The position numbers and the translations under genes are program-made. The notes beneath the pieces are model-generated. The model was not told where the DNA came from and did no database searches. It saw only the letters and a list, made by a program, of their open reading frames with translations. Below are positions 11,390 to 22,058 of a stretch of DNA of 64,000 bases, in pieces. The DNA is from Bufo bufo (lineage: Eukaryota > Chordata > Amphibia > Anura > Bufonidae): NCBI RefSeq assembly GCF_905171765.1, contig NC_053394.1, forward strand, positions 162,905,183 through 162,969,182, in the 5' to 3' direction. The first letter of the stretch is position 1. Each line of letters begins with the position of its first letter.

Positions 11390-12590
11390 CCATCTAAGAA
11401 ACTACACCCCTCAAGGTATTCAAAACTGATTTTGCATACGTTGTTAACCCTTTAGGTGTTGCACAAGAGTTATTGGCAAATAGGGAGGAAATTTGAGAAT
11501 TTCATTTTTTTGTCTAATTTTTCATTTTAACCCATTTTTTCCACTAACAAACCAAGGGTTAACAGCCAAACAAGACTGTATCTTTATTGCCCTGACTCTG
11601 CCATTTACAGAAACACCCAATATGTGGCCGTAAACTACTGTACGGCCACACAGCGGGGCGTAGAGTGAAAGGTGCGCCGTTTGGTTTTTGGAAGGCTGAT
11701 TTTTATGGACTGGTTTATTTACACCATGTCCCATTTGAAGCCCCCTGATGCACCCCTAGAGGAGAAACTCCCTAAAAGTGACCCCATCTAAGAAACTACA
11801 CCCCTCAAGGTATTCAAAACTGATTTTACATACGTCGTTAACCCTTTAGGTGTTGCACAAGAGTTATTGGCAAATGGCGATGAAATTTGAGAATTTCATT
11901 TTTTTGCCTAATTTTCCATTTTAACCCATTTTTTCCACTAACAAAGCAAGGGTTAACAGCCAAACAAGACTGTATCTTTATTGCCCTGACTCTGCTGTTT
12001 ACAGAAACACCCCATATGTGGCCGTAAACTACTGTACGGGCACACAGCGGGGCGTAGAGTGAAAGGTGCGCCGTTTGGTTTTTGGAGGGCTGATTTTGCT
12101 GGACTGTTTTTTTGGCACCATGTCCCATTTGAAGCCCCCCTGATGCACCCCTAGATTATAAACTCCATAAAAGTGACCCCATCTAAGAAACTACACCCCT
12201 CAAGGTATTCAAAACTGATTTTACAAACTTTGTTAACCCTTTAGGTGTTGCACAAGATTTAATGGAAAATAGAGATACAATTTCAAAATTTCACTTTTTT
12301 GGCAGATTTTCCATTTTAATATTTTTTTTCCAGTTACAAAGCAAGGGTTAACAGCCAAACAAAACTCATTATTTATGGCCCTAATTCTGTAGTTTACAGA
12401 AACACCCCATATGTGGTCGTAAACAGCTGTACGGGCACATGGCAGGGCACAGAAGGAAAGGAACACCATATGGTTTTTGGAAGGCATATTTTGCTGGACT
12501 GGTTTTTTTGACACCATGTCCCATTTGAAGCCCCCCTGATGCACCCCTAGAGTAGAAACTCCAAAAAAGTGACCCCATTTTAGAAACTAC
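11390..12590. repeat. Three tandem copies of an approximately 395-bp unit
   Basis: GAAACTACACCCCTCAAGG begins copies near 11398, 11789 and 12186. Each continues with TAACCCTTTAGGTGTTGCAC, a GGGTTAACAGCCAAACAA block and CCATTTGAAGCCCCC. Divergence increases in the third copy. Confidence 0.9.
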
Positions 12591-12689
12591 GGGATAGGGT
12601 GGCAGTTTTGTTGGTACTAGTTTAGGGTACATATGATTTTTGGTTGCTCTATATTACACTTTTTGTGCGGCAAGGTAACAAGAAATAGC

Positions 12690-13520
12690 TTTTTTGGCAC
12701 CGTTTTTTTTTTGTTATTTACAACATTCATCTGACAGGTTAGATCATGTGGTAATTTTATAGAGCAGGTTGTCACGGACGCGGAGATACCTAATGTGTAT
12801 ACAATTTTTTTTATTTATGTAAGTTTTACACAATGATTTCATTTTTAAAACCAAAAAAATGTTTTAGTGTCTCCATAGTCTAAGAGCCATAGTTTTTTCA
12901 GTTTTTGGGCGATTATCTTAAGTAGGGTCTCATTTTTTGCGGGATGAGATGACGGTTTGATTGGCATCTATTTTGGGGTGCATATGACTTTTTGATTGCT
13001 TGCTATTACACTTTTTGTGACGTAAGATGACAAAAAATGGCTTTTTTTACACCGTTTTTATTTTTATTTTTTTACGGTGGTCATCTGAGGGGTTAGATCA
13101 TGTGATATTTTTATAGAGCCGGGCAATACGGACGCGGCGATACCTAATATGTATACTTTTTTTTTATTTATGTAAGTTTTACACAATGATTTCATTTTTG
13201 AAACAAAAAAAATCATGTTTTAGTGTTTCCATAGTCTAAGAGCCATAGTTTTTTCAGTTTTTGGGCGATTATCTTGGGTAGGGTATGATTTTTGCGGGAT
13301 GAGATGACGGTTTGATTGTTACAATTTTGGCGTACATGCGACTTTTTTGATCACTTTTATTACCTAAGTAAGGTGGGCAAAATTTCAATTTCATCATAGT
13401 TTTTTATTTTTTATTTTTATGGTGTTCACCGTTCGGGTAAAGTAACATGACCGTTTTATAGATCAGGTCGTTACGGACGCGGCGATACCAAACATGTGTA
13501 GGGAATTTTATTTTTTTCAT
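12690..13520. repeat. Three tandem copies of an approximately 350-bp unit
   Basis: A TATAGAGCAGGTTGTCACGG-like block followed by GACGCGGMGATACC recurs near 12757, 13112 and 13458. It alternates with TTTTTCAGTTTTTGGGCGAT and GGGATGAGATGACGGTTTGA. Confidence 0.85.
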
Positions 13521-13589
13521 TTTTTATCAGTGATAAATGTGTTTTTTGATTTTTACTTTTTTTTCACTTTTATTCACTTTTTTTTGACC

Positions 13590-14520
13590 CAGACCCACTT
13601 GGTTCTTGAAGATCCAGTGGGTCTGATGTCTGAATAATACAGTACAGTACAATATATATTGTTCTGTACTGTATTTTACTTACACTGAACAGATCTATGC
13701 CATTCAGCACAGATCTGTTCAGCACCATGGACAGCAGGACGCCTGAGAGGCGTCCTGTTGCCATGGGAACCTTCCCCGTCTGCTCAGTACTGCTCAGAAC
13801 TTCGCAGACGGGGAAGGGTAAGGAGGGGATCTCTCGGGGGGCTCTCTGGGGGCTCTCTCCCTCCCCATCGGGGGGCTGCAAAGGCACAGCAGCCCCCCGA
13901 TGGGAGAGGGAGGGAGCTCCCTGCGCTGTTAACCTTTTCCATACAGCGGTCCGTACGGACCGCTGTATGGAAAGGGTTAAACGGCTGACATCGCATCGCA
14001 GATGTCAGCCGTTTATACCAGGGTGCCAGCAATGTGCTGGCACCCTGGTATCCCCACTAGACACCAACGATTATACAAGGGGAGGCGGGCGGGGGATCGC
14101 GATCCCGCCTGCCGCACCGCCCGCCTCCCGCACCGCCCACACCGCCCGCAACCCTCCCCCTGCACCTCCCGCCACCATAAAAATCATTCGGGGGTGCAGG
14201 GGGGGGGGTAAATAAAACTTTTTTTTTGGCATATAAAGTTTCTGATCCCTGCGGTCAGGGACTGCGGGGACCAGAAACTTCAGAAATCGCAGCAAACCGC
14301 AGGTCTGAATTGACCTGCGGTTTGCCGCGATCGCCGACATGGGGGGGTCACGGGACCCCCCCGCGCATTTAGCCTAGGTGCCTGCTCAATGATTTGAGCA
14401 GGCACCGGGTTCCGATCACTGCCAGCCGCACGGCAGTGATCGAAAATACACAGGGCGTACATGTACGCCCTGTGTCCTTAAGTACCAGGGCACAAGGGCG
14501 TACCTGTACGCCCTATGTCC
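13590..14520. repeat. Cluster of hairpins in the TTAA element
   Basis: Successive inverted repeats are visible: GATCTGTTCAG pairs around 13690-13720, CAGCGGTCCGTACGGACCGC near 13943-13965, GGGTGCCAGCA/TGCTGGCACCC at 14020-14047, GCAAACCGCAGGTC and its complement near 14290-14330, and GGGCGTACATGTACGCCC at 14453-14470. Such runs of stem-loops are typical of non-autonomous vertebrate DNA transposons. Confidence 0.75.
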
Positions 14521-14532
14521 TTAAGAGGTTAA

Positions 14533-15180
14533 TACACCCCAAAAAAATAAATATAACAATCACAATTGACCGCAGAACGGCTAATAGGACATACGTATCT
14601 ATCCTATTAGTACACCCCGTAAATGGCTGTAATACAATGGAACTTCACCACTGAACAGCAAATAATATATATTTTTGCAATTAATACACGCCAAAAAGGG
14701 CTGTAATTTTCCCACTTCAACACAGAACGGCTAATAAGCCCTTTTTCTTTCCCCCCGCTAATACAGGGAAAAAAAAGCTTCAGAACATATAACTGCGGCT
14801 GTGAACGGCAAATAATACTTTTTTTTGCCACTAATACACGCCAAAAAGGGCTGTAATTTTCCTACTTCACCACACAGCGGTTAATAAGCCCTTTTTCTTT
14901 TTCCCCACTAATACATGCCAAAAAGGGCTTTAGAACTTATATCTGCGGCTGTGAACGGCAAATAATACTTTTTTTTGCCACTAATACACGCTAAAAGGGG
15001 CTGTATTTTTCTCACTTCAACACACAACGGCTAATAAGCCCCCCTTTTTCCCCACTAATACACGAGAAAAAAAGGCTTTAGTACATATATATAACTGCAC
15101 CGCACAAGGGCTAATAAAACCCCAATAACAAGAACGGTTTAATGGAATTACAGAGGTATTGCAAACCTGAACTGAGCAGC
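14533..15180 (-). repeat. hAT leader repeats, distal part
   Basis: Five to six units of about 115-120 bp containing AACGGCTAATAAGCCC, CACTAATACACGCCAAAAAG and GGGCTGTAATTTTCC. They continue the array broken at 10208 and belong to the minus-strand hAT 5585-15639. Confidence 0.8.
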
Positions 15181-15647
15181 AGTATAATGGCAATGTACAC
15201 ACCCCTATTGAACCCTGTTCTGCTTCAATACTGTGGAATAATTGCTCCCTATCCTTTCCCTACACTTTTAATGCTCTTTCCCTGAACTTCTATTAAGCAA
15301 AATATAAGTTTTCAAGTCTTTCCTAGCACTTTCCCTAGCGCCTGCTCACGTCTCTCCCTGCACTAAGTACACTGGAAAATGGCTGAATCCAAGATGGCGG
15401 AAGCTATTTATAGGGCTGTGAAATCACAGGGCTGCTGATTGGCTGCATGCATGACATTGTGGTTGATATCTCGTTCCCAGAGTTCCTTGCTCCATGTCCT
15501 AACATGTGTAGCAGCGATTTTAGAAAAAAATTTGATTCGTTACCACGAAGTGTGAGGAAATTTGGATTCGGTGCGAATCGAATAATTCCTGAAATTCAGA
15601 TCGAATTCTACTTTGTCAGCTTCAATTTGCTTATCTCTAGTCTTTAC

Positions 15648-16115
15648 AATGAGGTTATCTTTTGGAGACCTTTCAGTGCACATCATCTCCCTGTTGTTTG
15701 TTATAACAGAGACATCTAGTGGCAACAACAAATATTACAGCCTATGATTGTAAACCTGTGATTGCAAGCCATAAGGACATAAGGGCAGGGTTGCAGAATT
15801 CTTCTTTTTCTAGACAACTTATCCCAGAATCACAGACAGCCAACATTTTTTTACTAACAAATTGGAAAACCCTAATGAATTATGAAGATTATAAGTAACA
15901 CATGTCTATAGCTCAATATCCTGAGAAGAACTCATTACCAGCATTTACTGTGAGCTGTAAAATAATCATAATTACCACCAAAATAATCTAGTCAAGTACA
16001 ACCAGCCTCAAAAAAATCACGGACACATCTATATTTTTTCATGGACACAGGAAAAAAGTCACCTATTTTTATGGACTGTCCAGAAATTCTTGGACAGTTG
16101 GCATCCCCACATAAG
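15648..16115. other. Unassigned flank between the hAT and the Penelope-like element
   Basis: Mostly AT-rich unique sequence. AAAAAATCACGGACAC to TGTCCAGAAATTCTTGGACAG (about 16011-16100) resembles a short decayed repeat. No gene seen. Confidence 0.4.
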
Positions 16116-16129
16116 GAACTCCAACATTA
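16116..16129. repeat. Left 14-bp target-site duplication of the PLE
   Basis: GAACTCCAACATTA, identical to 30315-30328. Confidence 0.85.
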
Positions 16130-16203
16130 CATATAATTCTAAAGAGAGAAGCCAGAACTGATGAGTGCCTACGCTCTAGATTACCAGGGATCAAATTTTA
16201 CTA

Positions 16204-17574
16204 TTCAAAAAGGTAATCCTAAAACATAACATTTATTGGTAATACAAATAAAATATATTGTGTCCATAAGTAAAGTGCAAAAACAATATCAACATTTGGG
16301 ATTAAGGGTAGATGAACCCCCGATTAATACAACCATAAATATCCCAAATGAAGGTATATAATAAATAAAGTGAGTGCACGGCGGCACTAGTAACCAGCAC
16401 GTCCTACCGTCACCAAGGGACGGTCACCAGATCCTTCTCCAATAACTAGAGCCGTGTCATACCCATCTGAGGATGATGTCCAATCAACATAAAGATGGCA
16501 GTGATGCACAGCTATGTAGGGTCCCTATTCAGGCCCTATGGCTAGCTAACTGCTCAGCCCTGATACTAGGTAATATGTAGCAGCCTGACCACAGGGCACT
16601 CGTCCTGATAAGGACGACCCCGTCCGGAACCTATCCCTCAGTAATAAAATCTATATGTCCCTATATGTACATGAAACACTCCCTACACGCATGTTTCACT
16701 GACAGGACAAAAGCAGTTCATCAGGGGAGATGGAAAAAATACTAGGGATCAATACATAGATAAACTATCGATCCCATACAGCAAGTTGAAGATTATAAGT
16801 CTGCTGGTAAAGAGGGGTGCCAAGATGGTGGGACCCTCCAGGGGCAACCTCAAAGTTGGGAGGTAAAGGTGGTGCAGGGTAAAGATATATATCCCTGCAC
16901 ATGGGACGCCAACTGCACTGGCGCTCCCACCTCATTTAAATAATTACCTGGCTCTGTCTGCCGCCACCTGTGATGCCATTAGCCAATGAACGCACGCACC
17001 CGCCTGCACATCAGCACGGCGCATACGCTCATCACAGATCCAGAGGGAGGTATGAAGCGCAAGGAAGTGCCAAAACGAACTAAGCAGTCCCGCGCATGCG
17101 CGATCTCGCACTAGATCTCGCAAGATCGCATCAGCCGGCCAGAACGACTAACACATTAGAGATAATCGGCGATACCTATTACTCCTATGTACTCACAGGT
17201 GGCGAAACAATCGGACATCATGCCGCCACCAGATCACGTCAGCCCACAATCAGACCTTATAAAAAAATGGTATTAGAGGCAATTTGCCATAATCAAAGCA
17301 AAAAGGAAAACTGGATAATGATCCAACAACAAAAACATTGGGCATTGGCACTGACTAGTAGATATTATAATGGTCTTCCTACAAAAAGTAAAAGTTTAGT
17401 GGCATAATGAATAAATTAGATTTAATAAACTATAGATGATAGCAAATACCTAACAAGAGTTAGACGACCATCATTAATGAAAAGGAGAGACCCTCATCAA
17501 TATAGGGGAAAGATATAACCCCTAATTAATTTGGTACAGGTAACAGAGTCAAGGGCATTGAGAAACCGCTTATA
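16204..17574 (-). repeat. Left PLE tail arm (inverted repeat with 28936-30310)
   Basis: This tail matches the right arm in reverse complement over more than 1.3 kb: TTCAAAAAGGTAATCC at 16204 pairs with GGATTACCTTTTTGAA ending near 30309. The left arm runs about 75 bp further out (16130-16203) than the right. The arm includes a GC-rich block with CGCGCATGCGCGATC and a short open frame of about 100 codons that is duplicated in the other arm. I do not consider that frame a proven gene. Confidence 0.88.
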
Positions 17575-19137
17575 CACTGCGTGCAGAATTATTAGGCAAA
17601 TAAGTATTTTGACCACATCATCCTCTTTATGCATGTTGTCTTTCTCCAAGCTGTATAGGCTCGAAAGCCTACTACCAATTAAGCATATTAGGTGATGTGC
17701 ATCTCTGTAATGAGAAGGGGTGTGGTCTAATGACATCAACACCCTATATTAGGTGTGCATAATTATTAGGCAACTTCCTTTCCTTTGGCAAAATGGGTCA
17801 AAAGAAGGACTTGACAGGCTCAGAAAAGTCAAAAATAGTGAGATATCTTGCAGAGGGATGCAGCACTCTTAAAATTGCAAAGCTTCTGAAGCGTGATCAT
17901 CGAACAATCAAGCGTTTCATTCAAAATAGTCAACAGGGTCGCAAGAAGCGTGTGGAAAAACCAAGGCGCAAAATAACTGCCCATGAACTGAGAAAAGTCA
18001 AGCGTGCAGCTGCCAAGATGCCACTTGCCACCAGTTTGGCCATATTTCAGAGCTGCAACATCACTGGAGTGCCCAAAAGCACAAGGTGTGCAATACTCAG
18101 AGACATGGCCAAGGTAAGAAAGGCTGAAAAACGACCACCACTGAACAAGACACACAAGCTGAAACGTCAAGACTGGGCCTAGAAATATCTCAAGACTGAT
18201 TTTTCTAAGGTTTTATGGACTGATGAAATGAGAGTGAGTCTTGATGGGCCAGATGGATGGGCCCGTGGCTGGATTGGTAAAGGGCAGAGAGCTCCAGTCC
18301 GACTCAGACGCCAGCAAGGTGGAGGTGGAGTACTGGTTTGGGCTGGTATCATCAAAGATGAGCTTGTGGGGCCTTTTCGGGTTGAGGATGGAGTAAAGCT
18401 CAACTCCCAGTCCTACTGCCAGTTTCTGGAAGACACCTTCTTCAAGCAGTGGTACAGGAAGAAGTCTGCATCCTTCAAGAAAAACATGATTTTCATGCAG
18501 GACAATGCTCCATCACACGCGTCCAAGTACTCCACAGCGTGGCTGGCAAGAAAGGGTATAAAAGAAGAAAATCTAATGACATGGCCTCCTTGTTCACCTG
18601 ATCTGAACCCCATTGAGAACCTGTGGTCCATCATCAAATGTGAGATTTACAAGGAGGGAAAACAGTACACCTCTCTGAACAGTGTCTGGGAGGCTGTGGT
18701 TGCTGTTGCACGCAATGTTGATGGTGAACAGATCAAAACACTGACAGAATCCATGGATGGCAGGCTTTTGAGTGTCCTTGCAAAAAAAGGTGGCTATATT
18801 GGTCACTGATTTGTTTTTGTTTTGTTTTTGAATGTCAGAAATGTATATTTGTGAATGTTGAGATGTTATATTGGTTTCACTGGTAAAAATAAATAATTGA
18901 AATGGGTATATATTTGTTTTTTGTTAAGTTGCCTAATAATTATGCACAGTAATAGTCACCTGCACACACAGATATCCCCCTAAAATAGCTAAAACTAAAA
19001 ACAAACTAAAAACTACTTCCAAAAATATTCAGCTTTGATATTAATGAGTTTTTTGGGTTCATTGAGAACATGGTTGTTGTTCAATAATAAAATTAATCCT
19101 CAAAAATACAACTTGCCTAATAATTCTGCACTCCCTG
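17575..19137 (+). mobile_element. Tc1/mariner element, DD37E type, inserted in the left PLE arm
   Basis: This 1563-bp element is flanked by TA (17573-17574 and 19138-19139). The outer inverted repeats, CACTGCGTGCAGAATTATTA and CAGGGAGTGCAGAATTATTA, are followed by GGCAA on both sides. Inner copies of CATAATTATTAGGCAACTT (17758) and its complement (near 18925) give an IR/DR arrangement like that of other active Tc1 families. The paralogous right PLE arm keeps the empty site (CCTATAAGCGG near 28929), which proves both boundaries. It has one transposase frame with a single premature stop. Confidence 0.95.
17793..18809 (+). pseudogene. DD37E Tc1/mariner transposase with one in-frame stop
   Basis: One continuous reading frame of 338 codons is broken only by TAG at 18180-18182. 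The N-terminus MGQKKDLTGSEKSKIV starts a paired-type helix-turn-helix DNA-binding region (TLKIAKLLKRDHRTIKRFI). The catalytic core shows LWTDEM (first Asp), FMQDNAPSH (second Asp) and SPDLNPIENLW (Glu). I count 37 residues between the second Asp and the Glu, which places it in a DD37E group such as the TRT family reported in vertebrates. It ends with KKGGYIGH and TGA. The enzyme would excise and reinsert the element at TA sites. The intact remainder suggests recent activity. The TAG could be a late mutation or, less likely, a readthrough site. Confidence 0.93.
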
Positions 19138-20776
19138 TAGGTGCTGAGGGGAAGGAGGGACTAGCCTCTCTGCAAAAGGAACAGACACCAGGGGCAACTA
19201 CTTCTTCACAAAAAACAACTAAAGTTCAATTGTTCATTAAGCCCTGTCGGGGTGACCGTCCGTAGGAGAAAAATCCAACGTGCCTCACGCTGTAATAGAA
19301 TCTTGTCCCAGTTCCCCCCACGTTTAGGGGGACTAACAGCTTTAATGCCCATGACTCTGATAACCCTAGGGTCTCCCTGATGGGATTCGCATACATGGCG
19401 AGCGACCACTGTATCCTGCTGCTTTTCTATATCCAGTTTAGTTTTTCCTATGTACTCCTTTTGACAAATACACGTAATTTTGTATATAACACCAGAAGTC
19501 CGACATGAAATAAAATCTCTAATGTTAAAGCTACGTTTAAGATTGCTACTGGTAAAGGTAAAGGTCTTGCAGCCACTACATTTAAAACATCCTAAAGGAC
19601 GTCGACTCAACCAGGTGTTTGGTGTAACAAGTGGAGAAAAGTGACTATGCACTAGTAGATCCTTAAGGCTCTGGCCCCTCCTGAAGGTCACCTGTGGATA
19701 CTCGTGTAATACGTCACGAACATCCGGGTCCAATCAGAAGAATCTGCCAGTGTCGCCCAAGAATCTCACGTGATTCATTAGAAGAACCATCAAATGTTGT
19801 AATGAATCGTATCTTCTTGTCTCCTTCCTGCTTCTTTTTGGGTATCAAGAGTGTATCTCTTGGGGTGTTGGGCGCCTTCTGGAAGGCCTTTTTCAAAACT
19901 TGATCAGGGTAACCCCTAGCACGAAATCTTCGTCGGAGATCAGCAGCCTGATGTCTAAATTCTTGTTCTTCTGAGCAATTCCTCCGCAGACGTAAATACT
20001 GTCCGTAGGGGATTCCCCTTTTCAATGGCAATGAATGACTACTTTACCAGTGAAGAACCGAATTTGTGGCTGTCGATTTCCGAAAAATGTTTGTGGAAAG
20101 CTCGTCCCCAACCTTCTTAGATATTCATACATCCAAGAAGGGAAGTGATTGTTTATCAACCTCATAGGTGAAACGTAGGCCAATGGTGTTGTCGTTGAGA
20201 CACTCCACAAAGAGTTTAAAGGCCGATTCACTGGCATTCCAGATTATGAGGATATCATCGATGTACCGGGCCCATAATGGGCCCGGTCATCGAATCACCC
20301 TCACCTAAGACAGTGGTAGCCTCCCACCAGCCCAGGAGTAGAGATGTCCCGAACTAATCGCCGGCGAACAGTTCCCGGCGAACATATGCGTTTGCCGCGG
20401 CGGGCGAACATATGCAATGTTCGGTCCGCCCCCTATTTGTCATCATTGAGCAAACTTTGACCCTGTACCTCACAGTCAGCAGACACATTCCAGCCAATCA
20501 GCAGCATACCCTCCCGCCCAGACCCTCCCACCTCCTGGACAGCATCCATTTCAGATTCATTCGGAAGCTGCAGTCTTAGTGAGAGGAGGGACAGTGTAGC
20601 TGCTGCTGATTTAATAGGGAAATCGATAGCTAGGCTAGTGTATTCAGTGTCCACTCCAGTCCTGAAAGACTCATCTGATCTCTGCTGTAAGGACAGCGTC
20701 CTGACAGCAACCCAAAAAGCCCTTTTTAGGGCTAGTACATCAGTCTTCTTTTCTTTTTTTTCCCCCTCTGTAATTG

Positions 20777-22040
20777 CAGTTGCCTGCCAGCGTGTGTGTC
20801 AGGCCCTGCCAGTGCACAGTGTCACCAGTGCAACTCATATCTGGTGTCACAGTAGATTAGGGCTCTTTCACACTTGCGTTGTCCGGATCCGTCGTGTACT
20901 CCACTTGCCGGAAGTGCCCGCCGGATTCGTAACACCGCAAGTGAACTGAAAGCATTTGAAGACTGATCCGTCTTCAAAATGCGTTCAGTGTTACAATGGC
21001 AGCCAGGACGCTATTAAAGTCCTGGTTGCCATAGTAGTAGTGGGGAGCGGGGGAGCAGTATACTTACCGTCCGTGCGGCTCCCGGGGTGCTCCAGAATGA
21101 CATCAGAGCGCCCCATGCGCATGGATGACGTGATCCATGCGATCACGTCATCCATGCGCGTGGAGCGCCCTGACGTCATTCTGAAGCGCCCCGGGAGCCG
21201 CACGGACGGTAAGTATACTGCTCCCCCGCTCCCCACTACACTTTACCATGGCAAACAGGACTTTAGCGTCCTGGCAGCCATGGTAACCATTCAGAAAAAG
21301 CTAAACGTCGGATCCGGTAATGCGCTGAAACGATGTTTAGCTTAAGGCCGGATCCGGATTAATGCCTTTCAATGGGCATTAATTCCAGATCCGGCCATGC
21401 GGCAAGTGTTCAGGATTTTTGGCCGGAGCAAAAAGCACAGCATGCTGCAGTATTTTCTCCGGCCAAAAAACGTTCTGGTCCTGAACTGAAGACATCCTGA
21501 TGCACCCTGAACGGATTTCTCTCCATTCAGAATGCATTGGGATAATCCTGATCAGGATTTTTCCGGCATAGAGCCCCGACGACGGAACTCTATGCCGGAA
21601 AAGAACAACGCAAGTGTGAAAGAGCCCTTACATTTAAAAAAACAACAACAATTTTGACTGTAATATAATAGCAGTCAGTTGCCTGCAAGCGTGTGTGTTT
21701 CAGGCCCTGCCAGTGCACAGTATCACCAATGCAACTCATATCTGGTGTCACAGTAGATTACATTTAAAAAAATAATAAAAATTTTGACTGTCATATAATT
21801 GCAGTCAGTTGCCTGCAAGCGTGTGTGTCAGGCCCTGCCAGTGCACAGTGTCACCAGTGCCACTCATATCTGGTGTCACAGTAGATTACATTTAAAAAAA
21901 ACAACCAATTTTGACTGTAATATAATAGCAGTTAGTTGCCTGCAAGCGTGTGTGTCAGGCCTACAGCGTGTACTGTGCCAACTACTGCCAGTGCACAGTG
22001 CCACTCATATCTTGTGTCACAGTAGCTTGCACGCATAGTA
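20777..22040 (+). repeat. hAT leader: four tandem approximately 125-130-bp units
   Basis: Units contain GTTGCCTGCAAGCGTGTGTG, TCAGGCCCTGCCAGTGCACA, CATATCTGGTGTCACAGTAG and TTACATTTAAAAAA, starting near 20777, 21675, 21806 and 21934. The first unit is split by the MITE 20860-21627. The array lies directly upstream of the transposase start and may hold its promoter, but I see no clear TATA box. Confidence 0.88.
20860..21627. mobile_element. Harbinger-like MITE, 768 bp, with proven empty site
   Basis: GGGCTCTTTCACACTTGCG at the left and CGCAAGTGTGAAAGAGCCC at the right are perfect inverted ends flanked by TTA (20857-20859 and 21628-21630). The neighbouring tandem unit at 21751-21765 has the uninterrupted GTAGATTACATTT, giving the empty site. 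The interior is largely palindromic around the GATCACGTCATCCATGCG region near 21130-21160. No coding capacity. Confidence 0.94.
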
Positions 22041-22058
22041 CAACTAATCTAAAAAAAA

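Larger units (their letters stand above)
10890..14528. mobile_element. TTAA-flanked 3.6-kb non-autonomous element (piggyBac- or Kolobok-like)
   Basis: Ends CCCCTTAAGGACA and, inverted, CCTCTTAAGGACAT are inverted repeats bordered by TTAA at 10886-10889 and 14529-14532. The interior has no transposase. It consists of two large tandem blocks (11390-12590 and 12756-13500) and a GC-rich right third full of hairpins. TTAA specificity allows piggyBac or Kolobok, and the CC-rich terminus slightly favours piggyBac. Similar internal sequence recurs at 45240-45560 and 46070-46100, so this is a dispersed family. Confidence 0.75.
5585..15639 (-). mobile_element. Old minus-strand hAT element broken by three later insertions
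   Basis: The left end TAGAGATGAGCGAATT and the right end, whose complement starts TAGAGATAAGCAAATT, are matching hAT inverted repeats. Octamers GCCTTTAC (5577-5584) and GTCTTTAC (15640-15647) differ at one base and mark the target duplication. Removing the nested elements 6617-9039, 10212-10885 and 10890-14528 leaves about 3.3 kb: a degenerate transposase on the minus strand and a leader of tandem repeats at the right. The overall length and low coding integrity suggest considerable age. Confidence 0.75.

Noticed and set aside
13697..14215. A 172-codon open frame in GC-rich DNA
   Set aside because: It runs across hairpins in the non-autonomous TTAA element and has no domain. The opposite strand is equally open.
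17096..17407. A 103-codon frame in the PLE tail, also present in the inverted arm
   Set aside because: It is duplicated as part of the tail and has no recognised domain. It lies 3-prime of the endonuclease, so I treat it as non-coding tail.
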